Positions 45,770 through 54,777 of a DNA stretch of 64,000 nucleotides are shown in pieces. The stretch covers positions 282,760 to 346,759 of the forward strand of contig QWHH01000001.1 in assembly GCA_021404785.1 (NCBI GenBank). The letters run 5' to 3'. Every line of letters starts with the position of its first letter. Position 1 is the stretch's first letter. The translations under genes were made by a program, and so were the position numbers. This DNA comes from Lysobacterales bacterium PRO7 (GTDB lineage: Bacteria; Pseudomonadota; Gammaproteobacteria; Xanthomonadales; Rhodanobacteraceae). The notes under the pieces were generated by a model. That model ran no database searches. It was not told the DNA's origin and worked only from the letters and a program-made list of their open reading frames with translations.

Positions 45770-46567
45770 TCAAACCCGCATCGCCGGATCCATGCGCTCG
45801 TACTTGGTGAAATAGCTGAAAGCGTGGCCGGGGTGCAAGGTCACCGCCACCAGTACGAGCCGGCCCTTGATGTCGAAATAGCGGCGCACGCTGCGGAATC
45901 CCGGCGTGTCGGCGCGCACTTTCAACTCGTGCGCCTGTTCTTCGGTGATTGGCACAGCGGACAAGGATTGCTCCACCCGGCCGATGCGCTCCTGGAATTT
46001 TTCCTCGATCAGGTGGCGCATGGCGTCTTCCATGCGCTCATAGCCCTGTGGCAGGCCCTGCCAGCTCGCGCGCCGGTAAACCTCGCCGAGGCAGTACGGC
46101 AACTGGGTACGGCGGTGGAAGCGGATGCCGTGCAGGTGCAGGCATTCGGTGCCGACACTGACATTGAGCCATCCAGCCAGCACCGCGTCGGCGGGCACGC
46201 GGTCGGTGTGCAGGAACTGGAAACCGGTCGCGTTGGTGTACTGCAAAAGGTCGTCGATAGAACGCACGTGCTGTTCGTAGGTGATGCGCGTTTCCGCGCT
46301 GCGCACCAGGGTGCCGGCACCACGCCGGCGCAGGATCAGGCCCTGGTCGGTGAGCAACTGCAGGGCGGCGCGTGCGGTAAAGCGGCTGATCTTGAAGCGC
46401 TTGCACAACGACATTTCGGTCGGGAAATTCTTTCCAACCGGATGATCGCCGCGGCGGATTTCCTCGCGCAGCGTTTCCGATACCTGCAGGTAGCGCGGCA
46501 GGCGCGACGAACGCAGCCCGCGTGGCGTGTCGGGCTTGGTAGCGGCGTCGGCGTGTGCTTGCGGCAT
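45770..46567 (-). CDS. GntR-family regulator with UTRA domain
   Basis: 265 aa. N-terminal GntR winged helix-turn-helix (about 24-90): LPRYLQVSETLREEIRRG, FPTEMSLCKRFKISRFTAR, LILRRRGAGTLV. The C-terminal half (about 105-255) fits the UTRA ligand-binding domain (LPYCLGEVYRR and the RYFDIKGRLVLVAVTLHPG end). HutC-type regulators of this group sense small metabolites. It is divergent from the amidase gene with only 27 bases between the start codons, so it probably controls amidase-thrE and itself. Confidence 0.88.
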   Translation of the reverse strand: MPQAHADAATKPDTPRGLRSSRLPRYLQVSETLREEIRRGDHPVGKNFPTEMSLCKRFKISRFTARAALQLLTDQGLILRRRGAGTLVRSAETRITYEQHVRSIDDLLQYTNATGFQFLHTDRVPADAVLAGWLNVSVGTECLHLHGIRFHRRTQLPYCLGEVYRRASWQGLPQGYERMEDAMRHLIEEKFQERIGRVEQSLSAVPITEEQAHELKVRADTPGFRSVRRYFDIKGRLVLVAVTLHPGHAFSYFTKYERMDPAMRV

Positions 46568-46594
46568 AATCGGCGACCGATAGGGGAGCAGTCG

Positions 46595-47980
46595 ATGACG
46601 CAGACGATAACAGAACGGCAATGGCGCGGTGCGACGCTTTGCCAGATTTTGCATTGGCTCGCGGCAGGAACGACCGACGCGGCGCAGTCGACGCGGACGT
46701 ACCTGGACGCCATCGCGCAATCCAGTGCGCGCGTGAACGCGTTCGTTGCCGTTGCTGCGAACAGCGCGTCCACGCAGGCGCGCGAATCGGATGCGCGCCG
46801 CGCCCAGGGCAACGCGATCGGGCGCCTCGACGGCGTTGCGGTAGCGATCAAGGACAACATCGACGTGGCCGGCTTGCCGACCCATGCAGGGCTGCCCGGC
46901 GCGCGTGCACCTGCCGTGCGCGATGCGGCCGTGATCGAGCGCCTGCGTGGCGCCGGCGCCGTCATCCTCGGCAAGACCGGCATGGACGAAGGCCCGGGCG
47001 CGGAAGGCAAGAATCCCCATTTCGGGGATGTGCACAATCCGTGGCGTCCCGGATTTTCGCCGGGCGGTTCGTCGGCGGGCAGCGCGGCTGCGGTGGCGGC
47101 CGGATTGTGTGCGGCGGCGATCGGCACGGATACGCTCGGCTCGATCCGCATTCCGGCGAGCTATTGCGGGGTTTACGGATTCAAACCGACATCCGGCGAG
47201 ATCTCGCTGCGCGGAATCAAGCCGGCGGCGCGGCGGCTGGATTGCGTCGGCCTGCTTGCGCGCGGAGTGGACGATCTGGGCGTGCTCTACCATGTGCTGG
47301 CGGGCTATGACGCGGCCGATCCGCGCTCGCGTCGCCGCCGCCTCGATCCGGATCTGCCGGACTGGGAGCCGGGCAGACTGCGCGTTGGCGTGCTTGCCGA
47401 TGTGCGTGCCTGGGGAACCGCCGATGACGTTGCGGTCGTGTTCGTGCATGCGCTCGATGCGTTGAAGCACGCCTTGCCGGACCGGCGCATCGTCGATTTC
47501 GCGGATTTCCCGATGCCCGCCGCGCGCCGCGCAGGATTGCTCCTGATCGAAGCGGAAATGCTCGGCGCGTTTCCCACCGATGTACTTGCCGGCGTTTCGC
47601 CGCGGCTTGCGCGCATGCTCGACTACGCGCGTGGCAAGTCCGCGGCTGATTACGCCACCGCCGATCGTGTCGTCGATGCCGCCGTGCTCAAGGCGCGTCG
47701 CCTGTTTTCCCAGATCGACGTGCTGGTCACGCCGACAACGCCGCAAACGGCGTTCGCCCACGGCGAGCCGGCGCCCGCCGACCAGGCCGATTTCACCGCG
47801 TTCGCGAATCTTTCCGGCTGTCCGGCGCTGAGCTTGCCGATGGGCCTCACAGCGAACGGCTTGCCGGCCGGCTTGCAGCTCATAGGTGCTCCGGGTTCGG
47901 ACCTGCGCCTGCTGGAATTGGCCGCGGTTTGCGCGGCCGCACTGGACACGACGCCTGACTATCCCGTGGGCGATCCGTGA
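46595..47980 (+). CDS. Amidase (amidase-signature family)
   Basis: 461 aa from the ATG at 46595 with GGGGAG upstream; the frame stays open back through the opposite-strand gntR. The Ser-cisSer-Lys triad is recognisable: Lys in VAIKDNIDVAG, the cis-Ser in SPGGSSAGSAAAVAAG and the nucleophile Ser in GTDTLGSIRIPAS (usual GTDTGGSIR). It hydrolyses an amide; the substrate is unknown. A GatA role is unlikely because no gatB/gatC neighbours exist. Followed by thrE with a GTGA overlap. Confidence 0.85.
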   Translation: MTQTITERQWRGATLCQILHWLAAGTTDAAQSTRTYLDAIAQSSARVNAFVAVAANSASTQARESDARRAQGNAIGRLDGVAVAIKDNIDVAGLPTHAGLPGARAPAVRDAAVIERLRGAGAVILGKTGMDEGPGAEGKNPHFGDVHNPWRPGFSPGGSSAGSAAAVAAGLCAAAIGTDTLGSIRIPASYCGVYGFKPTSGEISLRGIKPAARRLDCVGLLARGVDDLGVLYHVLAGYDAADPRSRRRRLDPDLPDWEPGRLRVGVLADVRAWGTADDVAVVFVHALDALKHALPDRRIVDFADFPMPAARRAGLLLIEAEMLGAFPTDVLAGVSPRLARMLDYARGKSAADYATADRVVDAAVLKARRLFSQIDVLVTPTTPQTAFAHGEPAPADQADFTAFANLSGCPALSLPMGLTANGLPAGLQLIGAPGSDLRLLELAAVCAAALDTTPDYPVGDP

Positions 47981-49221
47981 ACGTCACGACAAAACCCGCC
48001 GATAACGCGACGCGCATGCGCTTCGTGGTCGAACTGGCGCGGCGCCTGCACCAGTACGGCGCAGCCGCACCGCGCCTGGAATCGGCGATCGACAGCGTGA
48101 GCGCGCGCCTCGGCCTGCATTGCGACAGCCTGTCTACGCCGACCGCATTGATCCTGTCGTTCGCCGCGCGCGGGCATGCCGAGGACGACCTGAGCGAACA
48201 CACCCAGGTCATCCGCCTGTCGCCCGGTGACGTGAACCTGCGCCGCATGTGCGAGGTGGACGAGATTGCCGACCGCGTCATCGCCGGCACCCTGGACATC
48301 GCCGAAGGTTCGCGCCTGCTGCGCGCCATCCATCGCCGGCGCAACGTGCGCAATCGCGTTGTCACGGCGGGCAGTTACGGCATCGCGGCGGCGGCGGTCG
48401 CGGCGATCCTGCATGCTGCCTGGACCGACCTCGCCGTCGCCGGTGTGATCGGTGTGCTGATTGGCGTGATTGCGCTGGCCAGCGAAGGCAGGCCGCGCCT
48501 GGGCGCGAGTTTCGAGGCGATCTCGGCATTGCTCGCGACCCTTATCGCCAGCGCTGTCGCCGCGTTCATCGTGCCGCTGAACGTCAAGACGGTGGTGCTT
48601 GCGGCGTTGATCGTGCTGCTGCCGGGATTGAGTCTGACCACGGCGGTACGCGAGCTGTCGACCCAGCATCTGGCCTCGGGCGTGGCGCGCCTGGCCGGCG
48701 CGATGATGAGCCTGCTCAAGCTCGCCTTCGGCACGCTGGCGGCGACGGAAATCGGCAAGGCACTACATTGGCTGCCGATTGCCGGGCCGGCACCGCCGGT
48801 GCCGGGTTGGGCCGAATGGGTGGCGCTCGGATTCGGCTGTTTTTCCTTTGCCGTCCTGTTCCAGGCCGCGCGCCGCGATTACCCGTTGGTGATGGCGTCG
48901 GCGGCGCTCGGGTACGTAGTCGCCTATTACGGCAGCTCGGCGTTCACGCCGGATTTCGGCGTGTTCCTCGCTGGATTTGCCATCGGCACGGCGAGCAATC
49001 TGTACGCGCGACTGGCGGGGCGCCCGGGCGCGCTGGTGCGCGAACCGGGCATCATCCTGCTGGTGCCCGGCAGCGTGGGTTTCCGCACCTTGTCGCTGAT
49101 GTTCGAACGCGATGTGACCCTGGGGCTGGACGTCGGCTTCACCCTGGTCGCAATCCTGGTCGCGCTCGTCGCCGGATTATTGTTCGGGGATTTGCTCGTG
49201 GCACCCCGACGCAGCTTGTGA
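47977..49221 (+). CDS. thrE: Threonine/serine exporter family protein
   Basis: 414 aa with a GTG start overlapping the amidase stop. The N-terminal cytosolic half carries the ThrE pattern (FVVELARRLHQYGAAAPRLE, DSLSTPTALILSF); the C-terminal part has about ten hydrophobic segments, with ELSTQHLASGVARLAGAMM in the middle and EPGIILLVPGSVGFRTLSLM near the end. Probably exports small hydroxy amino acids. Being coupled to an amidase and controlled by a UTRA regulator, it may export the amidase product. This is an inference. Confidence 0.85.
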   Translation: MNVTTKPADNATRMRFVVELARRLHQYGAAAPRLESAIDSVSARLGLHCDSLSTPTALILSFAARGHAEDDLSEHTQVIRLSPGDVNLRRMCEVDEIADRVIAGTLDIAEGSRLLRAIHRRRNVRNRVVTAGSYGIAAAAVAAILHAAWTDLAVAGVIGVLIGVIALASEGRPRLGASFEAISALLATLIASAVAAFIVPLNVKTVVLAALIVLLPGLSLTTAVRELSTQHLASGVARLAGAMMSLLKLAFGTLAATEIGKALHWLPIAGPAPPVPGWAEWVALGFGCFSFAVLFQAARRDYPLVMASAALGYVVAYYGSSAFTPDFGVFLAGFAIGTASNLYARLAGRPGALVREPGIILLVPGSVGFRTLSLMFERDVTLGLDVGFTLVAILVALVAGLLFGDLLVAPRRSL

Positions 49222-49230
49222 CGCCAATAA

Positions 49231-49255
49231 AAATGCCGGCAAAAAGCCGGCATTT
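49231..49255. terminator. Bidirectional intrinsic terminator between thrE and the H-NS-like gene
   Basis: AAATGCCGGC (49231-49240), loop AAAAA, GCCGGCATTT (49246-49255): a perfect 10-bp stem 10 bases after the thrE stop and 21 bases before the convergent stop at 49277. T-rich sequence follows on the plus strand (after the stem TTTCTTTC) and A/T-rich on the minus strand, so it can serve both genes. Confidence 0.85.
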
Positions 49256-49276
49256 CTTTCGCAGCGTTTTGCATCG

Positions 49277-49594
49277 TCAAATCAACAAGTCTTTTTCGCG
49301 TTTGCCGGCTTTCAATGCGGCATTGAACCAGCGTGGCCGTTTGCCGCGGCCCGACCAGGTCTGCGCCGGATCGGCCGGATTGCGGTATTTCGGCGCAGCC
49401 TTGCCGCGCTTGCCCTTGCGGCCGCGGCCACCGAACAGATGCTCGATCGTGTAACCCTTCGACTTGGCGTAGGCACGCACGTCGGCGCGGATCTTTTCGA
49501 TTTCCTCGGCGACCAGTTCGCGGCTGCGCGACGCAGCACGTTCGATCAATTCGGCAAGCTGCTTCTTGTTCAAATTCTTCAGTTCAATGGCCAT
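49277..49594 (-). CDS. H-NS-family nucleoid protein
   Basis: 105 aa from the Met at 49594 (AGGA 7 bases upstream). N-terminal helices for oligomerisation (LKNLNKKQLAELIERAASRS...), a basic linker (GGRGRKGKRGKAAPKYR) and the H-NS DNA-binding signature YRNPADPAQTWSGRGKRPRW followed by FNAAL. Silences or bridges AT-rich DNA. Single gene; divergent from the unknown protein at 49824 with a 229-base gap that holds AT-rich patches but no promoter I can call with confidence. Confidence 0.93.
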   Translation of the reverse strand: MAIELKNLNKKQLAELIERAASRSRELVAEEIEKIRADVRAYAKSKGYTIEHLFGGRGRKGKRGKAAPKYRNPADPAQTWSGRGKRPRWFNAALKAGKREKDLLI

Positions 49595-49823
49595 TGGCAA
49601 TTCCTGTAATGCGAATAATGAATCGTCGCGCCGGATTAAAACGCGCGCCAATAGCATGCCATTGCGTGGCGAATAATCAAAGCGCCGGCTAATCCAGGTG
49701 GTTCCCGAGCGTGACCAGATGCGCATTCCGCGGGCTTTACGCTTGCAAGCGGCAGGCATTGGACTTAAGTTAGCGCGCGTGGCGAACGCCGCCCGTACCG
49801 GGCCGGCGCAAGGGGATGGTTAC

Positions 49824-50690
49824 GTGGGACTGCTCGACGAACTCGAACAACAGGCGCAGCAGCGCAAGGCCAGCGCCGACGACGAGCAGAAGCGCAAGTC
49901 GCAGCGCGAGGAAATCTTCCGCACCCAGCTCGAGCCGGGCATGAATGCGCTGCACGATTTCCTCGGCAAGCTCGTCGCGAATCTCAAACTCCTGCAACCG
50001 AAGAAGCAACTGCGGTTCGCGCTGGTCGGCTATGGCGATATCGTCGGTTACATCGAGCATGAGTACGACCTTAAGTCCAGCCAGCAGCCAGGCTCACGCG
50101 AGATTGTCTTGGGCTTCCCGTGTCTGGTGGCGAGCGAGGAATGCCCCACCGTCGAGGTGGTCGGCGCAAGCAAGGTCAAGACCGTGGCGGGCGCGTTCCA
50201 GCGCTACCATCTGGGCGGGCTGCTGGAGCCGAAGAAGGATGGCAACGGCGAGGTGGTTTCGGCCAAATTCAACGCCAAGGGCCGCATCCCGATGACGGCC
50301 ACGTTTTCCGCGGATGCCGACAGCGCAGTCGTGCGCATGAATTTCGTCAATTTCGATTCGCTCGGCACGGCGACCAAGAATGTCCCCGCGGCGCAACTCA
50401 ACGAAGGCACGTTCGACGCGATCGGCCGTTATCTGATGCGTGAGGACAGCAACCTGTTCCAGGAAGCGCTGCCGGATTCGTTCCGCGCGCAACTGCGCAC
50501 CAAGGTGCAGCAGGACCAGATCAAGCGGCGCTGGGAATCGAAGATCAGCGAACAGCAAAAAGCCGATCTGGCGCGGATGAAACAGGAACAGAGTCTGACC
50601 GGCCGCTTCGCCAAGCCGGCTGCGGTGAAAGACGAAAAGCCTTCCGGCGGTTCGTGGCTCGACCGGATCAAGGGGCTGGTGAAAAAATAA
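49824..50690 (+). CDS. Conserved protein of unknown function
   Basis: 288 aa with a GTG start chosen for the AGGGGA ribosome site 7-8 bases upstream; the frame opens earlier at 49698. No signal peptide or membrane segment. N-terminal charged helix (LLDELEQQAQQRKASADDEQ), a central mixed domain (RFALVGYGDIVGYIEHEYD, FPCLVASEECPTVEVVGASK, SAVVRMNFVNFDSL) and a charged helical C-terminus ending in a Lys-rich WLDRIKGLVKK. I do not recognise a named family. Confidence 0.65.
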   Translation: MGLLDELEQQAQQRKASADDEQKRKSQREEIFRTQLEPGMNALHDFLGKLVANLKLLQPKKQLRFALVGYGDIVGYIEHEYDLKSSQQPGSREIVLGFPCLVASEECPTVEVVGASKVKTVAGAFQRYHLGGLLEPKKDGNGEVVSAKFNAKGRIPMTATFSADADSAVVRMNFVNFDSLGTATKNVPAAQLNEGTFDAIGRYLMREDSNLFQEALPDSFRAQLRTKVQQDQIKRRWESKISEQQKADLARMKQEQSLTGRFAKPAAVKDEKPSGGSWLDRIKGLVKK

Positions 50691-50702
50691 TCCGGCCGGC
50701 CT

Positions 50703-50728
50703 GCCGCGCCGATCATTCCCGGCGCGGC
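50703..50728. terminator. GC-rich hairpin between convergent genes
   Basis: GCCGCGCCG (50703-50711) and CGGCGCGGC (50720-50728) form a perfect 9-bp stem with an 8-base loop that contains the stop codon of the minus-strand repeat protein. No T-run follows, so termination activity is uncertain. Confidence 0.4.
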
Positions 50729-52086
50729 GACTCGGCTCGTGCGACCAGTCCTGCCAACAGCAGCAACAACCCGAGCAGCAGCGCGCCCGTCGAGGTCAAG
50801 CCCGGCGTAGGCACTACGACGGCTGGCGCCTGCACGGTGAGCGTGAACGGCTGCGTCGCATCCGGGGCTGTGCCATTGCTGGCCGTGATTGTCAGGTTGT
50901 ACGTGCCAGAGACCGTCGCGGTACCGGACAAGGTAGCCGTGCCGTTGCCGTTGTCGGTGAAAGTTACTCCTGAAGGCAAGGTGCCGGACACGGTCAGCGC
51001 CGGTGTCGGGAAGCCGGTTGTCGTTACCGTGAAACTGCCTGCAACACCATTCTGGAAAGTCGCGCTGTTGGCGCTGGTGATGGCGGGAGCCTCGTTGACA
51101 GTCAGGATGAAGTTCTGCGTAGCATCCGGCGCCACGCCGTTGCTTGCCGTGATCGTGAGGGCATAGGTTCCGCCAGTTCCCGCCGCAGGCGTGCCGGCAA
51201 GCGTCGCCGTGCCATCGCCGTTGTCGGCAAAGGTGACGCCTGCCGGCAATGTGCCGGATTCGGACAGGGCAGCGTTCGGCGCTGCAGTCGAGGTTACGGT
51301 GAACGATCCCGCGGCTCCCGCCGTGAATGTGGTGCTGGCTGCACTGGTGATGGCCGGCGCCTGGTCGACCGTCAGGGTGAAATTCTGCGTTGCGTCGGGT
51401 GCCACGCCGTTGCTGGCCGTGATCGTGAGGGCATAGGTTCCAGCCGTTCCCGCCGCGGGCGTGCCGGCAAGCGTCGCCGTGCCATCGCCGTTGTCGGTGA
51501 AGCTGACGCCGGAAGGCAGGGCACCGGATTCCGACAAGGCCGCAACCGGGGCTCCGGTTGAGGTTACGGTGAACGATCCTGCTGCCCCTATCGTAAGCGT
51601 AGTACTGGCTGCACTGGTGATATTTGGTGCCGCGGTGCCGACCAGATTGCCTGCCGTGAATCCCCGGTATGGAGAACAGTTGAAACATTCGCCTTGAAAC
51701 CCGGAAGCCAGATTGATCGCAACCGTGCCACCGGCATCGCTCAACGTGGATACCCCGGGTAGGCGCAATGCCCGAGTAGACGAATTAATTAGTAACAGGA
51801 AACCGATCGTAGTGGGATTGCCGGTGTCGTAGACACCGTTGGCAGTTGAAGGATCGTAAGTGATCGGCGGAAACAGCCCGGTATTGCCGCCGGCGACCGA
51901 CACCGACCAGCTGGACAAGGAATTGGTATCGGCATCGTATACAAGGGTGCCTGTGGCCGTGCCACCATCGCTGAAGGTGACGCCGCTCAGTGTCCAGGTC
52001 ACCGGGAAGGCGTAAGCGCCCGAAGAACACACGAGACTCAAGCAGAGACCCAGAATGACTACGGCAAAATGGAAAGCGCTGCGCAT
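50713..52086 (-). CDS. Exported protein with three Ig-like repeats and an IPTL-CTERM-like tail
   Basis: 457 aa from the Met at 52086, where a signal peptide begins (hydrophobic core to SSGAYA, about 1-26). Residues about 27-150 form a beta-rich domain similar in layout to PEP-CTERM/IPTL-type surface proteins (VTWTLSGVTFSDGGTATGT). Then come three 90-residue putative Ig-like repeats (about 153-242, 243-332, 333-420), each with SFTVT, LPSGV-F-DNG-GTATL and GTYALTITASNG. The C-terminus VVVPTPGLTSTGALLLGLLL, then an Arg-rich end, resembles IPTL-CTERM sorting signals. Probably surface-attached. No sortase-like enzyme is in the window. Confidence 0.8.
   Translation of the reverse strand: MRSAFHFAVVILGLCLSLVCSSGAYAFPVTWTLSGVTFSDGGTATGTLVYDADTNSLSSWSVSVAGGNTGLFPPITYDPSTANGVYDTGNPTTIGFLLLINSSTRALRLPGVSTLSDAGGTVAINLASGFQGECFNCSPYRGFTAGNLVGTAAPNITSAASTTLTIGAAGSFTVTSTGAPVAALSESGALPSGVSFTDNGDGTATLAGTPAAGTAGTYALTITASNGVAPDATQNFTLTVDQAPAITSAASTTFTAGAAGSFTVTSTAAPNAALSESGTLPAGVTFADNGDGTATLAGTPAAGTGGTYALTITASNGVAPDATQNFILTVNEAPAITSANSATFQNGVAGSFTVTTTGFPTPALTVSGTLPSGVTFTDNGNGTATLSGTATVSGTYNLTITASNGTAPDATQPFTLTVQAPAVVVPTPGLTSTGALLLGLLLLLAGLVARAESPRRE
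50827..51630 (-). repeat. Three tandem 270-bp repeats coding Ig-like domains
   Basis: Units at about 51630-51361, 51360-51091 and 51090-50827 (minus strand). Units 1 and 2 share long stretches of identical DNA (for example around AAGCGTCGCCGTGCCATCGC on the plus strand at both ~51211 and ~51471). Unit 3 is more diverged. The near-identity suggests recent duplication and possible copy-number change. Confidence 0.8.
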
Positions 52087-52159
52087 GACAGTCCCCTCAC
52101 ACGGTGTCGTCGCGCACACTACCAGAATCGCCAGTGCGGAATCCACTGGCCGGCTGACT

Positions 52160-53857
52160 TCAGCCGAAAAGAGCGAACAGTTCCTCGCGCGACAGATTTC
52201 GGCTTTCCGTATCGCGCCGCGCGCGGTATTCGAACGTGCCGGCGGCGAGCCCGCGTTCGGACACCACCACCCGATGCGGAATGCCGATCAGTTCGATGTC
52301 GGCGAACATCGCGCCCGGACGCAGGCCGCGGTCGTCGAGGCAGGTTTCGATGCCACGCGTGGTCAATTCGGCGTACAGCGCGCCAGCCGCCTCATTGACC
52401 TTGGCGTCGTTTTTCGGATTGATCATGCACACCGCCACGCGCCACGGCGCCATCGGTTCGGGCCAGACGATACCCGCATCGTCATGGTTCTGTTCGATCG
52501 CCGCGGCGACGATGCGCGACACGCCGATGCCGTAGCAGCCCATTTGCATCGGGCGGTTCTTGCCGTCGGCATCAAGCACGGTTGCGTTCATCGCCTCGGA
52601 GTATTTCGTGCCGAGCGCGAACACGTGGCCCACTTCGATACCTCGCGCGGTGCGCAGAACTCCTTTTCCATCAGGTGATGGATCCCCTTCGACGGCCTTG
52701 CGGATGTCGGCAACCACGTCGGGCTCCGGCAGGTCGCGGCCCCAGTTGACGCCGGCAATATGGAAATCGACCTTGTTCGCGCCAACGACAAAATCCGCCA
52801 TCGCAGCGACGTCGCGGTCGGCGACGATATGCACTTTCTTGCGGTCGCATCCAACCGGGCCCAGATAACCTGGCTTGGCGCCGAGCGCATCGAGAATTTC
52901 CTGTTCGTTGGCAAGGCGATACTCGGCCAGCCCTGCGATCTTTTGCAGCTTGACCTCGTTGACCTCGTGGTCGCCGCGCACCAGCGCGAGCACGAAGCCG
53001 TCGCTTCCCATCACGCAGACGGATTTCACCGTGCGCTTGATGTCGATGCGCAGCAACGCGGCGACATCGGCGCAGGTGGACTTGCCGGGCGTCGGCACTT
53101 CGCGCATCGCTTCACCCGCCGCTGCACGCGGGCCGGGCGCGAGCGCCGACGCAAGTTCGACATTGGCCGCGTAATCAGACGCATCCGAAAACACCAGCGC
53201 GTCCTCGCCCGAGTCGGCAAGCACCTGGAACTCGTTGCTGCGGCTGCCGCCGATCGCGCCGGTGTCGGCGGCGACAGCACGGAATGCAAGGCCCAGGCGC
53301 GTGAAGATGCGCGCGTAGGTTGCGTACATGTTGTCGTATTCGCGACTGAGGCCTTCCTCATCGAGATGGAAGGAATACGCATCCTTCATCAGGAATTCGC
53401 GCGCGCGCATCACGCCGAAGCGCGGGCGGATCTCGTCGCGGAACTTGGTGTTGATCTGGTAGAAATTGACCGGCAACTGCTTGTAGCTTTTCAGCTCGCC
53501 ACGGGCGAAGTCGGTAATGACTTCCTCGGCGGTCGGCGCGTAGCAGTACTCGGCTTCCTTGCGATCGCGGATCTTCAGCAATTGCGGTCCGAACTTTTGC
53601 CAGCGTCCGGTTTCGTCCCACAATTCGCGCGGTTGCACCGTCGGCATGATCACTTCCAGCGCGCCGGCGCGATCCATTTCTTCGCGCACCACGGACTCGA
53701 CCTTCTTGAGCACCTTCAGGCCGAGCGGCGACCAGGTGTACAGACCGGCGCCGAGCTTGCGCAACATGCCCGCACGCAGCATCAGCCGGTGACTGGCGAT
53801 TTCCGCGTCGGCGGGGACTTCCTTGACGGTGGCAAGATGGAATTTTGAAAGGCGCAT
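52160..53857 (-). CDS. proS: Prolyl-tRNA synthetase (bacterial type)
   Basis: 565 aa. Charges tRNA-Pro. Class II motifs: motif 1 around [21 protein letters not shown], motif 2 [20 protein letters not shown], motif 3 [14 protein letters not shown]. The editing (INS) domain that removes mis-charged alanine lies between motifs 2 and 3 (about 230-390). C-terminal anticodon-binding domain from about 470. Full length. Next minus-strand gene downstream is the repeat protein, 73 bases away. Confidence 0.96.
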   Translation of the reverse strand: MRLSKFHLATVKEVPADAEIASHRLMLRAGMLRKLGAGLYTWSPLGLKVLKKVESVVREEMDRAGALEVIMPTVQPRELWDETGRWQKFGPQLLKIRDRKEAEYCYAPTAEEVITDFARGELKSYKQLPVNFYQINTKFRDEIRPRFGVMRAREFLMKDAYSFHLDEEGLSREYDNMYATYARIFTRLGLAFRAVAADTGAIGGSRSNEFQVLADSGEDALVFSDASDYAANVELASALAPGPRAAAGEAMREVPTPGKSTCADVAALLRIDIKRTVKSVCVMGSDGFVLALVRGDHEVNEVKLQKIAGLAEYRLANEQEILDALGAKPGYLGPVGCDRKKVHIVADRDVAAMADFVVGANKVDFHIAGVNWGRDLPEPDVVADIRKAVEGDPSPDGKGVLRTARGIEVGHVFALGTKYSEAMNATVLDADGKNRPMQMGCYGIGVSRIVAAAIEQNHDDAGIVWPEPMAPWRVAVCMINPKNDAKVNEAAGALYAELTTRGIETCLDDRGLRPGAMFADIELIGIPHRVVVSERGLAAGTFEYRARRDTESRNLSREELFALFG

Positions 53858-53911
53858 GGCAAGGCAATGATCGCGAACGGGAATCCGCGATTGTAGCAGC
53901 CGACAGTACGG

Positions 53912-54220
53912 TTACTTGTTCGGCGCGACGCCTTTTGGCAACACGTTCGCCTTCGCATCGAAGCGCAGGGTCTTGTAGGGGCGATCCGTCGGCGGCGTGT
54001 CTGTCACGTGCAGACGACCTTGCGCGTCGCGCCATTCGTACAGCGGCGGATTGGCCAATGGTGATGCCGGCAACTGGCGCTGCACGAAGCCGGGCAGGGT
54101 GTGCGGCGCGAAATACCACCACGCCGCGGCGGCCAGCGCGAGCAGAACGATCAACGCAAGCAACGCGCGGCCTTGCGCGCGTGGCGGATTACGGCTTGCA
54201 GTACAACTCGATGTTCGCAT
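53912..54220 (-). CDS. DUF4124 membrane-anchored small protein
   Basis: 102 aa from the Met at 54220, whose start overlaps the end of the preceding DUF4124 gene by 32 bases. A single hydrophobic segment (LLALIVLLALAAAAWWYF, about 21-38) anchors it; the C-terminal part PLYEWRDAQGRLHVTDTPPT is the DUF4124 motif. Function unknown. The downstream stop lies 54 bases before the proS start on the same strand. Confidence 0.75.
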   Translation of the reverse strand: MRTSSCTASRNPPRAQGRALLALIVLLALAAAAWWYFAPHTLPGFVQRQLPASPLANPPLYEWRDAQGRLHVTDTPPTDRPYKTLRFDAKANVLPKGVAPNK

Positions 54221-54632
54221 TGGCAGCGGCGATCTGCGCAGCACGCGCCTTGTCGTCGAGCGGGATCGGCTTGCCATCCGCGCCGGTCACGCTGACCGGC
54301 ATCTTGCTCTGCAGCAGGTCGAGGTTGTTGCGCGCCGTGGCGCAGGCCTTGGCGTTCGCATCCTTGGGGTCGGCTGGCGCTGCGGCGGGCGCGCCGCCAT
54401 TTTCGCCTTCCGGGTTGCTGCCGGGTTCACTATTGGGCGTGCTGTCGACGCTGCGCGGGCGGTCGCTGCCGCTCACCCGCATCAATTGCACGTCCTTGGC
54501 ATCCTTGGGCGGGGGCGCGTCGGAAAAATGCACGACGCCGCCGGCATCCGTCCACTTGTACACCTGCTGGTCGGTCGCGTACGCGCCAACCATGAAGCAG
54601 GACAGGACCAGCAACACCAGTTTGCGGTTCAT
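54189..54632 (-). CDS. DUF4124 exported protein
   Basis: 147 aa. Signal peptide about 1-19 (ending GAYA). DUF4124 motif directly after it: QQVYKWTDAGGVVHFSDAPP. The rest is a low-complexity Ser/Pro/Asn/Gly stretch (about 55-90) and a helical end with two Cys (KACATARNNL and ELYCKP) that could form a disulfide. Function unknown. Overlaps the next DUF4124 gene, so the two are likely one unit. Confidence 0.82.
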   Translation of the reverse strand: MNRKLVLLVLSCFMVGAYATDQQVYKWTDAGGVVHFSDAPPPKDAKDVQLMRVSGSDRPRSVDSTPNSEPGSNPEGENGGAPAAAPADPKDANAKACATARNNLDLLQSKMPVSVTGADGKPIPLDDKARAAQIAAANANIELYCKP

Positions 54633-54777
54633 CGATGTTCTCCGTGCCGTGACCGGCGGTTCCGAATGTTGCCCCTGTAGCGGCAGGCACTATGCCACAA
54701 GGGTGTCTGCCGGAAAAGCGTGTTCCGGCGCAGCCTTGCGGTAAACTGCGGCCAACACGCTTGAACTTGGGGTCCGG

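Noticed and set aside
45722..46594. Long upstream extension of the amidase frame
   Set aside because: Runs antisense through the regulator gene, shows no homology, and a good ribosome site lies at the internal ATG 46595.
50827..51630. Regular repeats as a possible CRISPR array
   Set aside because: Units are 270 bp, in frame and code for Ig-like domains; no short repeats with unique spacers.
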